64,000 nucleotides of DNA, taken from contig OY365806.1 in assembly GCA_959347315.1 (NCBI GenBank), forward strand, positions 52,815,862-52,879,861, written 5' to 3'. Source of the DNA: Bimastos eiseni. Taxonomy: Eukaryota > Annelida > Clitellata > Crassiclitellata > Lumbricidae. Shown here in pieces: positions 45,501 through 48,761 of the stretch. A program made the position numbers and the translations under genes. The notes beneath the pieces are model-generated. The model ran no database searches, was not told the origin of the DNA, and saw only the letters and a program-made list of their open reading frames with translations. The number at the start of each line of letters is the position of its first letter. Position 1 is the first letter of the stretch.

Positions 45501-48385
45501 ATGAGCGGCTGCGATCTCGAGCAGTATTTCTTTGCTTAATTGTTATTTATATCATTTACTCATTCAACTTTATCTATTAATTATTAAAACACTAGCTGTT
45601 AACCCTTGACGAATCAGAGGTCAGATAATAACTCAAGATTCAACCCGTTTCTACGGATCCCCTAAAGAATATTTTAACTCGTGCGCACGAGATAAAAACT
45701 CGTTCCCACGACTTTCCCGAAATAGAAGTTTGACCAATAGCAGGCCGACTTTCTGTGACGTATGCAAACTTCTATTTCGGGGATATAATGGCGTCGCTGC
45801 AACAATTGGCAACGGGGTTGAAATGGGACAACGGCGATTTGTCGTTTTAGCGTCCCAGATTCCACAACACAACTCTACGACAAATCGCGGGGATAACTCT
45901 ATCTGATATTGTCAGCATTTTAGCTCTGTCAGTCTGAACATCATTTTCATTTTCGTTTTCATATTCCTCTGCAGAGTGATATCCCCAGTCTGGCACACGC
46001 TCAGCGTACAAACGGCATCACAAATAACATTGTAGCTTTAAAATGCCTTCCTTATAGGCCAAAGCCTTTCACACCACATATTATACACCCCTATAGTAGT
46101 AGTAATCGAAATCTTCAGACTAAAGCGTCAAAAAGCTAAAGCTTCTAAAGCGTCACTTGAAAGCTATGCGCAGGACACCAGCTTATTCAGGAGCGCTGCG
46201 TCAAATCGAAAGGGTTGTCCAAATGATAGTCCGTGGGAGGTCAGAGTTCAGTTTCCAAAAGGTCAGCATGGAGGCGGAGTAGCTGTTAAGGAGGGCATCG
46301 CTTTTGTCGAGGAGTGACAGATGTCAAGTAATGAGTCTGGGTAAAAGTTATTAAAAAGGTGAGATTTTAGTTTAGAATGGAATGCCCGAAACACTCTATG
46401 TCTTAGACATTGTTTCGTTTATAGAACTATGTGTTTCCCCATAAATACTAAAATAGAAGTGTGTTTACGTCACAGATAAGTCGGCCTGCTATTGGTCAAA
46501 TAAGTCGTGCGCACGACTTATTAAGTCGATGGAACGAGTTGTTATCTCGTGCGCACGAGATAAAATATTCTTCTTTCATGTCCCCTTACCATTGCACAGT
46601 AAGGCTACAACATGCGCTCCGGAGGCAAGGCAATTCAGCGGTCGTCGCAAAGTTTATATCCGTGAAACGTTCTCTGAACAAACATTGCTGATACGCGTAT
46701 ATCAGTAACGGCGACTCAACCGATTAAAAATCGAGTTTTATCTATTGAATAACTGCATAACACTTGTTTGTACAACTCTTGCAACGAAAACATCTAGGGT
46801 CAACTGCTGTCCAGTCACGCGCCTTAAATATGACAGGTAGACAAACACGTGCCTTGTGTAATTATTATTTTAGGATAATTTCAAATTTAAGGTCTATCAG
46901 TTTATGTGGTTTCTTGAATTTTCTTTATCTATAACAAGAAATCCACATACCCGTTGGCAACTGGCTGCAAGTTGTACTGCCGATTGTGAAACAAGGAGTC
47001 GCAGGGTTATAGAATGATCAGCATGTAATACCTGTTACCATTGTTAGCTTCCAGCATGCACACGTAAAAGTGAACGTTGGTCATGGTTGGTCATGGTTGA
47101 GTGCTATGTGACCATTAATCTCACGAACAATAGCCAACATAAGAAAACGTCACTAGATCCAGCATCCCAATATACAGGGGTTTTTAAAAAAATACAGGCT
47201 TTTGCCAATGTCCCATTGATAAGGTTTTTATTTGTTTACCTTTGTCTGATTAGTAAATTAGACTGACTTGCTACACAAGGAGAATGTGTGTACAAATGTA
47301 ATGATTTTTCACAAATAATGTTGTTTAAGTGATAATCATATGTTGACATTTTATAACTTGATGATAAAAATCCGCCTAAATTTTCCGGAAAACTGTTGGG
47401 ACTCAGACTGAAGATAAAGATCTAAAGACAGGATCACAAATTCCCGATGAAGCCTTTAATTTCCATGGCTATTTCTATGCCAATGTAACTGGCTTCTTTG
47501 AAGCGGAGAGTAACGCTGTCTGTTCACTGAAGAGAATTTGACCATGGTTTCAATATATTAAAATAAAATATGACTGTGCTCAGCGGAGAGTAATGTTAAC
47601 ATTCAATGTGCACATGTAAAATTTGTTGAACGCTGGATAAGCAACTCGACAGACACGTCGCAGGTGCAATACGCGGGAAGAAATATCAAAGCAATATTAT
47701 CCACTTATTATACCACCAAAATCGATGTTGCGTTGCATGAACAACGTTCCCATTTGAACACTTATCTTTTAAATATGTTATAGTAAACTAATGAATTCCT
47801 TTAGGAATTCCGTTGTCAATATATTAAATAAACTGAACTGTAAATTTGTGCCATCGCTTGGCTTTAAGTAATACCACTAAGCCAAACTTTGACCTGCGTG
47901 CATACTAACCGACTGATGATAATCCGATGCCTGACAAGCCTTGGGAACTTTGTTGCTGACCATAGAATGAGAATTCTATCAGACAAGATTCGCCACACAA
48001 GCCGAACAGTTAGAGCGGACAAGGACAGGACGGCCAGAACAAGAATTACAACGCTTTCGTTATAGCTGTAATATAGAGCATATGAAACATAGGCACTAAT
48101 ACCAACTACGCACACGACAACGACAATAAACTTTAGCCAGTTGGTAATGACTGACGAGAGTCGGAGAATCAGTTCACGTATCATCAGTTGCTGAACGTCT
48201 TCGAGAGATTCGCTCACAAAGCCTTCCGATGAAGCGCAGACCGTCTGGTTGGTTCTGTCCTTCTTAAATCTCATGTGCTCTTCTTTTTGGAACGTTGGCA
48301 TCTCCGCATTAATTCCACGCTCTTTGTCTATGGGCTGCTCGTTGCGCCATTCATCCATTTTCCCTGGCTGTTTAGACGACGACAT
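11380..48385 (-). CDS. SLC28-like: concentrative nucleoside transporter-like gene, 10 exons (gene-level entry)
   Basis: Ten exons: 48385-47961, 41396-41255, 40663-40472, 39638-39477, 38434-38309, 38063-37987, 36716-36548, 12281-12105, 11898-11793 and 11474-11380. All introns are GT-AG, all junction phases agree, and the total of 1671 nt gives 556 residues plus a stop. CNTs are sodium- or proton-coupled membrane symporters for nucleosides. The order of conserved blocks fits the family: NPGKVPWNVVW (about 186-196), FGETYTDH (about 242-249), HP1 region (FLGP at 304-307), NEYVAY (466-471) and ATYALCGYSN (497-506). Key differences: the substrate-binding Gln-Thr-Glu of bacterial and animal CNTs is replaced by Pro-Asp-Thr, the later Glu by Asp382, and the Ser by Thr509, while Asn506 is kept. 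It may be a paralogue with altered substrate. Introns 1 and 7 are packed with mobile elements. No poly(A) signal or promoter was confirmed. Confidence 0.92.
11475..11792 (-). other. CNT-like gene, intron 9
   Basis: 318-bp intron, GT at 11792-11791 and AG at 11476-11475. It contains a short TTAACACTTAAC tandem repeat near 11630-11662. Confidence 0.85.
11793..11898 (-). CDS. SLC28-like: CNT-like gene, exon 9
   Basis: 106 bp, acceptor TTGAAG|GAA, donor AAAG|GTAAAG. It encodes residues 491-525 with ERSETIATYALCGYSNIG. Asn506 aligns with the conserved substrate Asn of CNTs and Thr509 with the conserved Ser. Confidence 0.93.
12105..12281 (-). CDS. SLC28-like: CNT-like gene, exon 8
   Basis: 177 bp in phase 0/0, acceptor TTTTTGCAG|TTG, donor ATATCA|GTTTGT. 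It encodes residues 432-490: LICSYIFLPLTFMMGV, EVAKLIGLKT and the family signature NEYVAYVEL (466-474). This is the second re-entrant hairpin region and the strongest single piece of evidence for the CNT family. Confidence 0.95.
12397..12680 (+). repeat. Polinton A left terminal inverted repeat
   Basis: About 285 bp, matching the complement of 18230-18531 with scattered differences. It contains one ACGGGAATTT..GATAGTTTCGATGATGAGTCA subterminal unit; the right end has three such units. Confidence 0.9.
12718..15930 (+). pseudogene. PolB: Polinton protein-primed DNA polymerase B, broken
   Basis: Replicates the element using a protein primer in the Polinton family. The start is ATG 12718. A SAP/Rho-N-like N-terminus (YSKKTVIELRKIAKQKG, then YTRLRKADLISKIEAL) is cut by a stop at 12829. 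Then come a C2H2-like finger (CKRCL..HTEYCSQH, about 14030-14100), exonuclease motif I YADFES (about 14188-14205), the polymerase A-type motif DANNLYG (about 14740-14762), motif B KNSVFGKT (about 15166-15190) and motif C DTDS (about 15458-15470). There is an internal deletion just after DRDHC (about 14535), where exonuclease motifs II and III should lie; the text resumes at SPGLAWDAALK. At least seven frame breaks occur. The end near 15930 runs into the protease gene. Confidence 0.93.
15931..16338 (+). CDS. PRO: adenain-type (C5) cysteine protease of Polinton A
   Basis: Intact 135-residue frame. I chose ATG 15931 because upstream codons in the same frame belong to the tail of the polymerase. 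Maturation protease of capsid proteins in adenoviruses and Polintons. The catalytic triad is visible: His62 in GTHWTCW, Asp77 in YFDSYG, Cys109 in FCGYLC. The Gln that usually precedes the Cys and forms the oxyanion hole is not evident (segment NSERRPDGEVFC). The next gene begins 20 bp downstream. It is one of the few unbroken frames in an otherwise dead element. Confidence 0.9.
   Translation: MSTKLIDVEGITLPNIALSNVDLIEAARKRNINNFWSFSKSRVTKEAESILNLDDSDGKGTHWTCWIKRANDKIYFDSYGLPPPAELINYLERPLFYNSERRPDGEVFCGYLCPHILKKTINDGCKFQEVVNELY
16359..17535 (+). pseudogene. discoidin-like (F5/8C) fibre or tail protein of Polinton A
   Basis: Open for 295 codons (16359-17246), then continues in other frames to about 17535. 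The N-terminus (DKFGQTDTGSTQR..SGEVTLSQA) resembles a virion anchor. Two domains with the F5/8-type C pattern follow: domain 1 at about residues 105-230 (WKAFQNACHSPECWITD, VWLQIKYP, RWKVQASNDGIVFTD, GIEMLQW), and domain 2 from about residue 260 (EANASSELQNSKAFNG) through the frameshifted VRIWKIGLKGRN to the end. Such domains bind sugars or lipids, so a host-surface role is inferred. I am not sure whether this family of Polinton genes has been named. Confidence 0.75.
17596..17820 (+). CDS. small conserved Polinton protein, 3' end lost at a deletion
   Basis: 74 codons from ATG 17596: FNPDKIIFKVVIKTNNFG, then FHIQTPALKSWGMSPDHGFG. The pattern (hydrophobic strands followed by IQTP..WG) resembles small viral DNA-binding proteins of large DNA viruses and Polintons, but the function is not established. 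At about 17797 the sequence switches to the integrase gene in another frame, so this gene is truncated by an internal deletion. Confidence 0.55.
   Translation: MIATHKTFNPDKIIFKVVIKTNNFGQQIQIRYKYPNGVEGDFHIQTPALKSWGMSPDHGFGKTDGPIVGYRALE
17797..18180 (+). pseudogene. INT: Polinton A integrase, C-terminal part
   Basis: Begins inside the catalytic core at VIERWNRTMREKMFKYF, whose Glu is the last residue of the DDE triad. It continues to about 17945 (YIDVLDEMVSNY), then after a short deletion to IAQVQYTDPPTYKIIDYNG and a chromodomain-like end LVKWLGYLESFNFWV, stopping at 18178-18180. The first two catalytic Asp residues are missing. Polinton integrase inserts the element with a 6-bp duplication. 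Polinton B keeps the complementary N-terminal piece. Confidence 0.9.
18181..18531 (+). repeat. Polinton A right terminal inverted repeat with three subterminal units
   Basis: Three tandem ~71-bp units (GACTCATCTTCGAAACTATT..GACATAGGTTT; the third diverges) are followed by the inverted end GAGCCAGATAGCGGGATTCC..TACTACT. The left repeat holds fewer units, so the right end has expanded. Confidence 0.9.
18532..19254. other. no gene recognised
   Basis: Intron 7 sequence without an open frame of note or a repeat shared with the rest of the window. Confidence 0.6.
19255..19460 (-). repeat. 85-bp minisatellite, inverted copy
   Basis: The same unit as 661-1172 but on the opposite strand (AGTTAATTCTACCTAGGACA, TTGACTCCCGGGAGT). 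About 2.5 units. Confidence 0.85.
19461..19795. repeat. AAC/AAT/AGC-rich microsatellite
   Basis: Short units such as AACAATAACAAC and AATAGCAATAGC. Poly-Asn and poly-Leu frames here are artefacts. Confidence 0.95.
19810..20260. repeat. TTG/TTA-rich microsatellite
   Basis: Complementary in composition to 19461-19795 and equivalent to 1-660. Together with the flanking minisatellite arms it makes a large imperfect inverted structure centred near 19800. Confidence 0.93.
20440..20720 (+). repeat. 85-bp minisatellite, direct copy
   Basis: Units with AAGAATTAACTCC and TGGGAGTCAATCTGTCC, the same orientation as 661-1172. More diverged, about three units. Confidence 0.8.
20760..21835 (+). repeat. 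two diverged tandem units of ~500 bp
   Basis: The segment 21040-21260 (AAAATTCTAAAATGGCGGAT .. TTTCAGCAAAGACAGAGC .. CAGGAACCGTGGGAATA) recurs at 21530-21730 with about 30% differences. Between them lies a GTGGCGCCCACAACCT..CACGTCAGTGATTTCGTTTG block that also appears at 36249-36330. The open frames here are not conserved between the two units, so I do not call genes. Confidence 0.65.
21836..22477. other. no gene recognised
   Basis: Only short frames. No repeats shared with other parts of the window. Confidence 0.5.
22478..22543. repeat. ~22-bp near-perfect hairpin
   Basis: CACGCAGCAGAAGGATGGCA and its complement with one mismatch, separated by GGGCATCCCCTAAGATGCATCCC, which itself can pair partly. 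Confidence 0.85.
22544..23439. other. no gene recognised
   Basis: Non-coding, AT-rich intron 7 sequence. Confidence 0.5.
23440..23910 (-). pseudogene. Ty3/gypsy integrase fragment
   Basis: On the minus strand, several frames read as the end of an integrase core: NLFQELCRLLGIDMARTSSF, GNGLIERF, a TGFTPNYMMFGREA block, then a C-terminal GDRVWYFSR piece. No intact frame. Because it lies downstream, on the same strand, of RNase H at 27530-28130, it may belong to the same gypsy copy, separated from it by later insertions. Confidence 0.8.
23940..24260 (-). repeat. repeat family D, copy 1
   Basis: Shares CGATGTAAACAAAGAT, CTCAGATTCGG/CCGAATCTGAG, the GGCGAAATTGATACTGCG-type block and ACACCGGCG-TAGGCCATTT with 56330-56600 (opposite strand); the last block also occurs at 49925-49990. 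Probably a non-autonomous DNA transposon, since no coding capacity is seen. Element ends were not resolved. Confidence 0.65.
24261..24715. other. no gene recognised
   Basis: Non-coding sequence between repeat D and the CR1 fragment. Confidence 0.5.
24716..26330 (-). pseudogene. CR1-type LINE, RT and 3' part, decayed
   Basis: On the minus strand the text runs through RT: SQGIVLGPLL-like, FFSNDIDDRILSTICKFA (about 25455-25510), then a VKRRTTNI..GYK.. thumb block and RRLENIGMNY near 24860-24890, ending with VVEWWNSLDDS-type text typical of CR1 ORF2 C-termini. Many stops. A second copy is at 55580-56330 (plus) and short pieces lie at 49320-49560 and 49780-49910. Confidence 0.8.
26332..27530 (+). 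repeat. repeat family B, copy 1, interrupted by a hAT MITE
   Basis: Contains AATTCTGCGCATGCGCTTAA, AATATTCCCGGCGCC, TGTCTGCTGGCGAAGTTATT and AATAGGAGATATGGCGGTAGT. Copies at 42239-42455 and 54540-55087 (minus) lack the insertion at 26747-27422. The left ~250 bp (GTTGCCGAAGATTAACATG..TTCATTCGTTACC) is shared only with the third copy. No coding capacity. Confidence 0.85.
26747..27422 (+). mobile_element. hAT-type MITE 1 with 8-bp target duplication
   Basis: Starts CAGTGGTTCTTAAGCTTTTT and ends in a damaged CCGCGGACCACTA. The 8-bp GCCTACTC flanks it at 26739-26746 and 27423-27430. The repeat B copy at 42239-42455 shows the empty site with a single GCCTACTC. 676 bp, about 95% identical to the copy at 41530-42238. 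Non-coding. Confidence 0.92.
27530..28130 (-). pseudogene. Ty3/gypsy RNase H and following linker, left half of a split element
   Basis: Minus strand: WDDACQEAFEHLKL-type start near 28125, RVIVYGSRLLSSAERNYCMT (about 27910-27975), then DHSALQWVQRTPGPIGQKG and WLEWLAEYEFQAVHRRGRRQ (open at 27523-27867). Its RT lies on the other side of Polinton B at 32545-33370, so Polinton B appears to have inserted into this gypsy copy, with about 180 bp of gypsy missing. Confidence 0.87.
28131..28362 (-). pseudogene. INT: Polinton B integrase, N-terminal half of the catalytic core
   Basis: Minus strand: WTDELANELHKPVVRRFRKR, then VGGIDEIWAADLVDIQAF (holding the first catalytic Asp) and GVKYLLIVIDAFST, a stop, and DKSW at the gypsy junction. 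The remainder, with the second Asp and the Glu, is gone. Confidence 0.92.
28384..28832 (-). pseudogene. Polinton zinc-ribbon and phospholipase A2-like protein, broken
   Basis: Start ATG 28830-28832: MYCVKCKTRTETKNIQNV is a zinc-ribbon-like N-terminus. After a break, GHSFTGPGTRL (glycine-rich calcium-loop type) and NSDGTPKDWSKHVK follow, then in another frame VDNAAYHHDLAHDQHSD, whose His-Asp pair fits a PLA2 active site, and RVMVNELNNIPNPSLRER. PLA2 domains in small DNA virus capsid proteins act on membranes during entry. That role is inferred here. At least two frame breaks and a stop. Confidence 0.8.
28863..29600 (+). pseudogene. ATPase: Polinton B genome-packaging ATPase (FtsK/HerA type), frameshifted
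   Basis: Walker A GLIVGKSGCGKTSLLLNLLL at about 28945-29005 and Walker B LMIFDD near 29280-29298. The third motif region is FYLAQNYFKLPRQTIRENAN (about 29370-29430), followed by CLFPQD and HGCVVIDQTS near the end. The N-terminus after ATG 28863 has early stops, and one frameshift lies between Walker A and Walker B (about 29265-29280). It packages the genome into the capsid in related viruses. Confidence 0.92.
29656..30350 (+). pseudogene. Polinton minor-capsid-like virion protein, broken
   Basis: ATG 29656 opens 100 codons: YEMALINLETYFSFPDID then NNSLRIT, continuing after a frameshift with TIPEGCCEITDINGYI (about 29908-29958), IEANSNTLR (about 30035-30060), IYTFFPGYKIIERARN (about 30198-30245) and LTDQNGQLING (about 30295-30327). 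This set of blocks recurs in Polintons as a virion protein next to the capsid genes. I assign it to the minor capsid with moderate certainty. An inverted duplicate of part of it lies at 30377-30429. Confidence 0.75.
30113..30429. repeat. internal inverted duplication in Polinton B
   Basis: The segment 30113-30163 recurs inverted at 30377-30429 (about 92% identical, shared core CAGTAATCTGAGAGTAACGA). The inverted copy reads in the minor-capsid frame on the minus strand better than the original does. A 20-bp direct repeat CGACTGATAATATAATTTAT (30182 and 30328) marks the probable switch point. Confidence 0.85.
30555..31080 (+). pseudogene. Polinton membrane-associated protein of unknown role
   Basis: ATG 30555, a stop after about 15 codons, then a frame with charged text, KYQKSVKVVDALGG, a hydrophobic Ala/Gly-rich segment (FLSTVVAAPAAAIVVSLSAG, about 30735-30790) and the charged end EEHAKIKTIAEGKLN (to 30896). 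A second frame reads SADLVSKALDDNNISGLEYS to about 31080. Proteins of this shape, one or two hydrophobic stretches plus an amphipathic tail, recur in Polintons; their function is not known to me. Confidence 0.65.
31185..31726 (+). pseudogene. conserved Polinton protein of unknown function
   Basis: The upstream part reads IKDPTKRDFIVENFLKMKQN and DSLSEKIGDIGLQRE (31200-31310), then a frame break. The open frame 31391-31726 ends with TDTTFGIYSTGGRFYIGDRA and a CKGTPELWMSI terminal block. The combination is recurrent in Polinton and Polinton-like elements. A coiled-coil-like middle is expected. No biochemical role is known to me. Confidence 0.7.
31760..32190 (+). pseudogene. MCP: Polinton major capsid protein, N-terminal fragment
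   Basis: ATG 31760. Reads WHEYEPVVRT, GEIRINIELQDLFSHPSESY, LLFEGRFTKADG and ITNNGLMHFISQMSYSLSNQ, the start of a double-jelly-roll capsid protein. A frameshift near 32090 leads to LGLRKYPNDFGIAQRLDHVW, then a stop just before the terminal repeat. Only about a quarter of the usual length remains; the rest is deleted. Confidence 0.87.
32226..32536 (+). repeat. Polinton B right terminal inverted repeat
   Basis: Shares GACTCATCATCGAAACTATC, GACTGTATTGGTTGATGTTT and the terminal ~30 bp with Polinton A. It has two subterminal units instead of three. Confidence 0.9.
32545..33370 (-). pseudogene. Ty3/gypsy RT, right half of the split element
   Basis: Minus strand, open at 33220-32855: SVLKHRIITPPVGQPLRRQP, EPAASEWSSNVVHARRKDGT and CVDYRQLN (RT entry and first motif). 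Text with a YHQV-like piece and KLKPSKCRLLRRTV (about 32620-32660) continues toward Polinton B. The protease/spacer end near 33270-33370 reads RVRVANLSDDPVQVGKDQVI. Same family as 58010-59740 judging by shared text, but diverged. Confidence 0.87.
33375..33429. repeat. perfect 26-bp hairpin with 3-nt loop
   Basis: Arms 33375-33400 and 33404-33429 (GAAAAATGGCCACAGCTCGG.. and its exact complement), loop AAT. The right arm belongs to the repeat at 33404-33830 and the left arm abuts gypsy sequence, so it looks like a fold-back duplication of the repeat's edge. Confidence 0.95.
33404..33830 (+). repeat. diverged tandem repeat with TTTGACCT-GAAATGACC units
   Basis: The sequence GGCTGAGCTATGGC..TTAACCTTTTGACCTTGACATGACC and CTTTCGAATGTAGCC..CGGTCCGAGC recurs about 2.5 times, with a period near 200 bp. 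Non-coding. Confidence 0.75.
33831..36160. other. intron 7 sequence, no gene; a hAT-like end at 35250-35310
   Basis: The stretch CCGCGGACCACTGGAGGTCCGCGGACC..CACTTTAAGAACCACTA at 35260-35308 matches the right end of the hAT MITEs, but no left end or target duplication was found. The rest has short frames only, plus a brief CG-rich alternating run at 35717-35728. Confidence 0.55.
36161..36430. repeat. repeat family E fragment
   Basis: GGCGCCCACAATCTGTGATAGC..GGTCTACATGCCAGTGATTTTG resembles 21305-21370. The open frame on the minus strand is not supported otherwise. Confidence 0.5.
36548..36716 (-). CDS. SLC28-like: CNT-like gene, exon 7
   Basis: 169 bp, acceptor CTATTTCAG|AAAC, donor GTGCAG|GTAGGT. 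Encodes residues 376-431, NYSGLLDAFVSGACASVSV then GIQDLTVQ. Asp382 takes the place of the Glu that binds the ribose in other CNTs. The 24.3-kb intron 7 follows. Confidence 0.93.
37987..38063 (-). CDS. SLC28-like: CNT-like gene, exon 6
   Basis: 77 bp, acceptor GTCGAG|AAT, donor CACCA|GTTTGT. Encodes NLLVGQRVCASLPPAILLGI..AH. Less conserved than its neighbours. The acceptor was chosen to keep phase 0 with exon 5 and phase 2 into exon 7; an upstream AG (TACTAG) would break the frame. Confidence 0.8.
38309..38434 (-). CDS. SLC28-like: CNT-like gene, exon 5
   Basis: 126 bp in phase 0/0, acceptor TGCAAG|GAT, donor TTGGG|GTAGGT. Encodes DTPIVMIKSMLRTMTISQLH, then LATIDAGMFPVYESIG. It covers the HP1 region. 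The usual Gln-Thr-Glu-Ala-Pro is absent. Confidence 0.92.
38590..38920. repeat. GGTTCTCTTGGTTCC-type low-complexity repeat
   Basis: Degenerate units of TTGGTTCC, GGCTCTC and TTTGTTC. The minus-strand frame (38759-38998) reads as REP/EQ-rich text and is not a gene. It lies in intron 4. Confidence 0.8.
39477..39638 (-). CDS. SLC28-like: CNT-like gene, exon 4
   Basis: 162 bp, acceptor GTCTAG|GTA, donor GGACCG|GTCAGT. Encodes residues 254-307: VMPVLCFFMAVTSLLTQLGV, VVVGVIGSLLSIVTRVTKAE and the end VFLGP. The last part aligns with the IFVGQ of other CNTs, with Pro307 in place of Gln. Confidence 0.93.
40060..40115. repeat. (AT)n imperfect palindrome
   Basis: TATATATATGTATATATATATAATATATATAATTATATATAATATTATATATATA-type run, capable of pairing with itself. 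In intron 3... the region between exon 4 (39638) and exon 3 (40472). Confidence 0.85.
40472..40663 (-). CDS. SLC28-like: CNT-like gene, exon 3
   Basis: 192 bp, acceptor GATTTTCAG|GTG, donor ATGGCG|GTAGTA. Encodes residues 190-253: VPWNVVWACCLIQQVMAVVV, a WLANLITWFLNFAQYGA block and VFGETYTDHSFAMA, close to the canonical CNT pattern. Confidence 0.95.
41255..41396 (-). CDS. SLC28-like: CNT-like gene, exon 2
   Basis: 142 bp, acceptor CTTGTAG|GTG, donor GGGAAG|GTCAAA. The first base completes Trp142 with exon 1. Encodes a hydrophobic helix, VAVFVVIVVGVSASEAPVNL, and LISLAGLFTLLIVSFAISSN-PGK, two membrane helices. Confidence 0.93.
41530..42238 (+). mobile_element. hAT-type MITE 2
   Basis: 709 bp and non-coding, nearly identical to 26747-27422 but with an intact right end (CCGCGGACCACCACTTTAAG..CACTG). 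Its right flank does not repeat CTTTATCG. Confidence 0.9.
42239..42455 (+). repeat. repeat family B, copy 2 (empty site)
   Basis: AATTCTGCGCATGCGCTTAA to GGCTATTCCGTTCTTCAT, with an uninterrupted GCGTAGCCTACTCCAACC at about 42345-42362. This is the pre-insertion state of the site used by MITE 1. Confidence 0.88.
42480..42580. repeat. (CT)n microsatellite
   Basis: CTCTCTCTCT with a few TT interruptions. Confidence 0.97.
42985..43572 (-). pseudogene. hAT-superfamily transposase fragment
   Basis: Minus strand: HFVAFASDGASVMLSRESGV, IVIVWHCLNHRLELAVSNAI (the DGAS and H-C-x-x-H-R-LELA blocks of the hAT catalytic domain), then an EVTVINHFQAFLINCIR-like piece, a stop, and further frames (43009-43290) with weak similarity. 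Its start is cut by the terminal repeat at 43573. Transposases of this type are often domesticated, but the breaks argue against function here. Confidence 0.8.
43602..44456. other. intron 1 sequence, no firm gene
   Basis: Open frames on both strands (43643-43900 plus, 43997-44434 minus) are moderately long but show no domain. Some minus-strand text might be decayed transposase. Confidence 0.4.
44457..45518. repeat. ~310-bp palindrome split at its centre by a Tc1/mariner-like MITE
   Basis: Arms 44457-44610 and 45361-45518 are inverted copies (GAGATCGCAGCC.., GCCGGAGGCATACAGT.., GGCAGCTTCTTCGTTGCAAAGC.., AATAAACA at the centre). Removing the MITE would leave AATAAACA-TA-TGTTTATT, a perfect centre. 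Alternatively the arms are outer inverted repeats of one larger element. Confidence 0.88.
44613..45358 (+). mobile_element. Tc1/mariner-like MITE with TA duplication
   Basis: Ends CAGTCATGGCCAAAAGTTTG and CAGTCTTGGCCATAAGTTTG (reverse complement of the right end), about 110 bp of inverted terminal similarity, flanked by TA at 44611-44612 and 45359-45360. No transposase. An (AT)n lies at 44767-44782. Confidence 0.92.
45660..46585. mobile_element. non-autonomous element with ~110-bp terminal inverted repeats
   Basis: Arms 45660-45765 and 46460-46585 share AAGAATATTTTA, TCGTGCGCACGAGATAA, ACTCGTTCC, TTGACCAATAGCAGGCCGAC and TGTGACGTA. Within the left end, CCCGAAATAGAAGTTT and its complement make a smaller hairpin at 45714-45780. 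No coding region. Superfamily not identified; no clear target duplication. Confidence 0.75.
46586..47960. other. intron 1 sequence, no gene recognised
   Basis: AT-rich, with short frames only and no recognised repeats. Confidence 0.6.
47961..48385 (-). CDS. SLC28-like: CNT-like gene, exon 1 (start codon)
   Basis: 425 bp from ATG 48383-48385 to donor CTATG|GTCAGC. Encodes residues 1-141: a hydrophilic cytoplasmic head (about residues 1-72), then two hydrophobic helices (FIVVVVCVVGISAYVSYALY and SVVILVLAVLSLSALTVRLV). The start was chosen because it is the first ATG of the frame that joins exon 2. An untranslated upstream exon cannot be excluded. Confidence 0.85.
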
Positions 48386-48760
48386 TCCCTACCACTCTTC
48401 AACGGCGAATGACTGTTAATGAATGCGAAAGAAAAGACAATGACGCGGTGTGGTTCAAATGAAACCTCGGAACAGACTACATTTTTATAATCGATTTCGA
48501 TCTCCTTCGACAGACGCATTTAAGAATTGAGCTAATCACAAAAATATTCACACGTTTATATCGTATTAATCATCGTTTTCGACTTCGAATGCAGCGCAAT
48601 ATACAACGCAATAAACCGACTACAAACGTCTGCACACAGTTTCAGGCCAGCAATTAATGTGTATTAAGGTCATTAAAAGCGATAGATTTGATAATAGCGT
48701 CCGACATTTCAATAAATCACTGATCTACGTCGGTACGAAATTGGGACAGAATACCCCTAA
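48386..48760 (-). promoter_or_regulatory. likely 5' flank of the CNT-like gene
   Basis: Sequence immediately upstream of the start codon. I see no TATA box or initiator that I would defend. The unrelated duplicated block begins at about 48762. Confidence 0.3.
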
Positions 48761-48761
48761 T

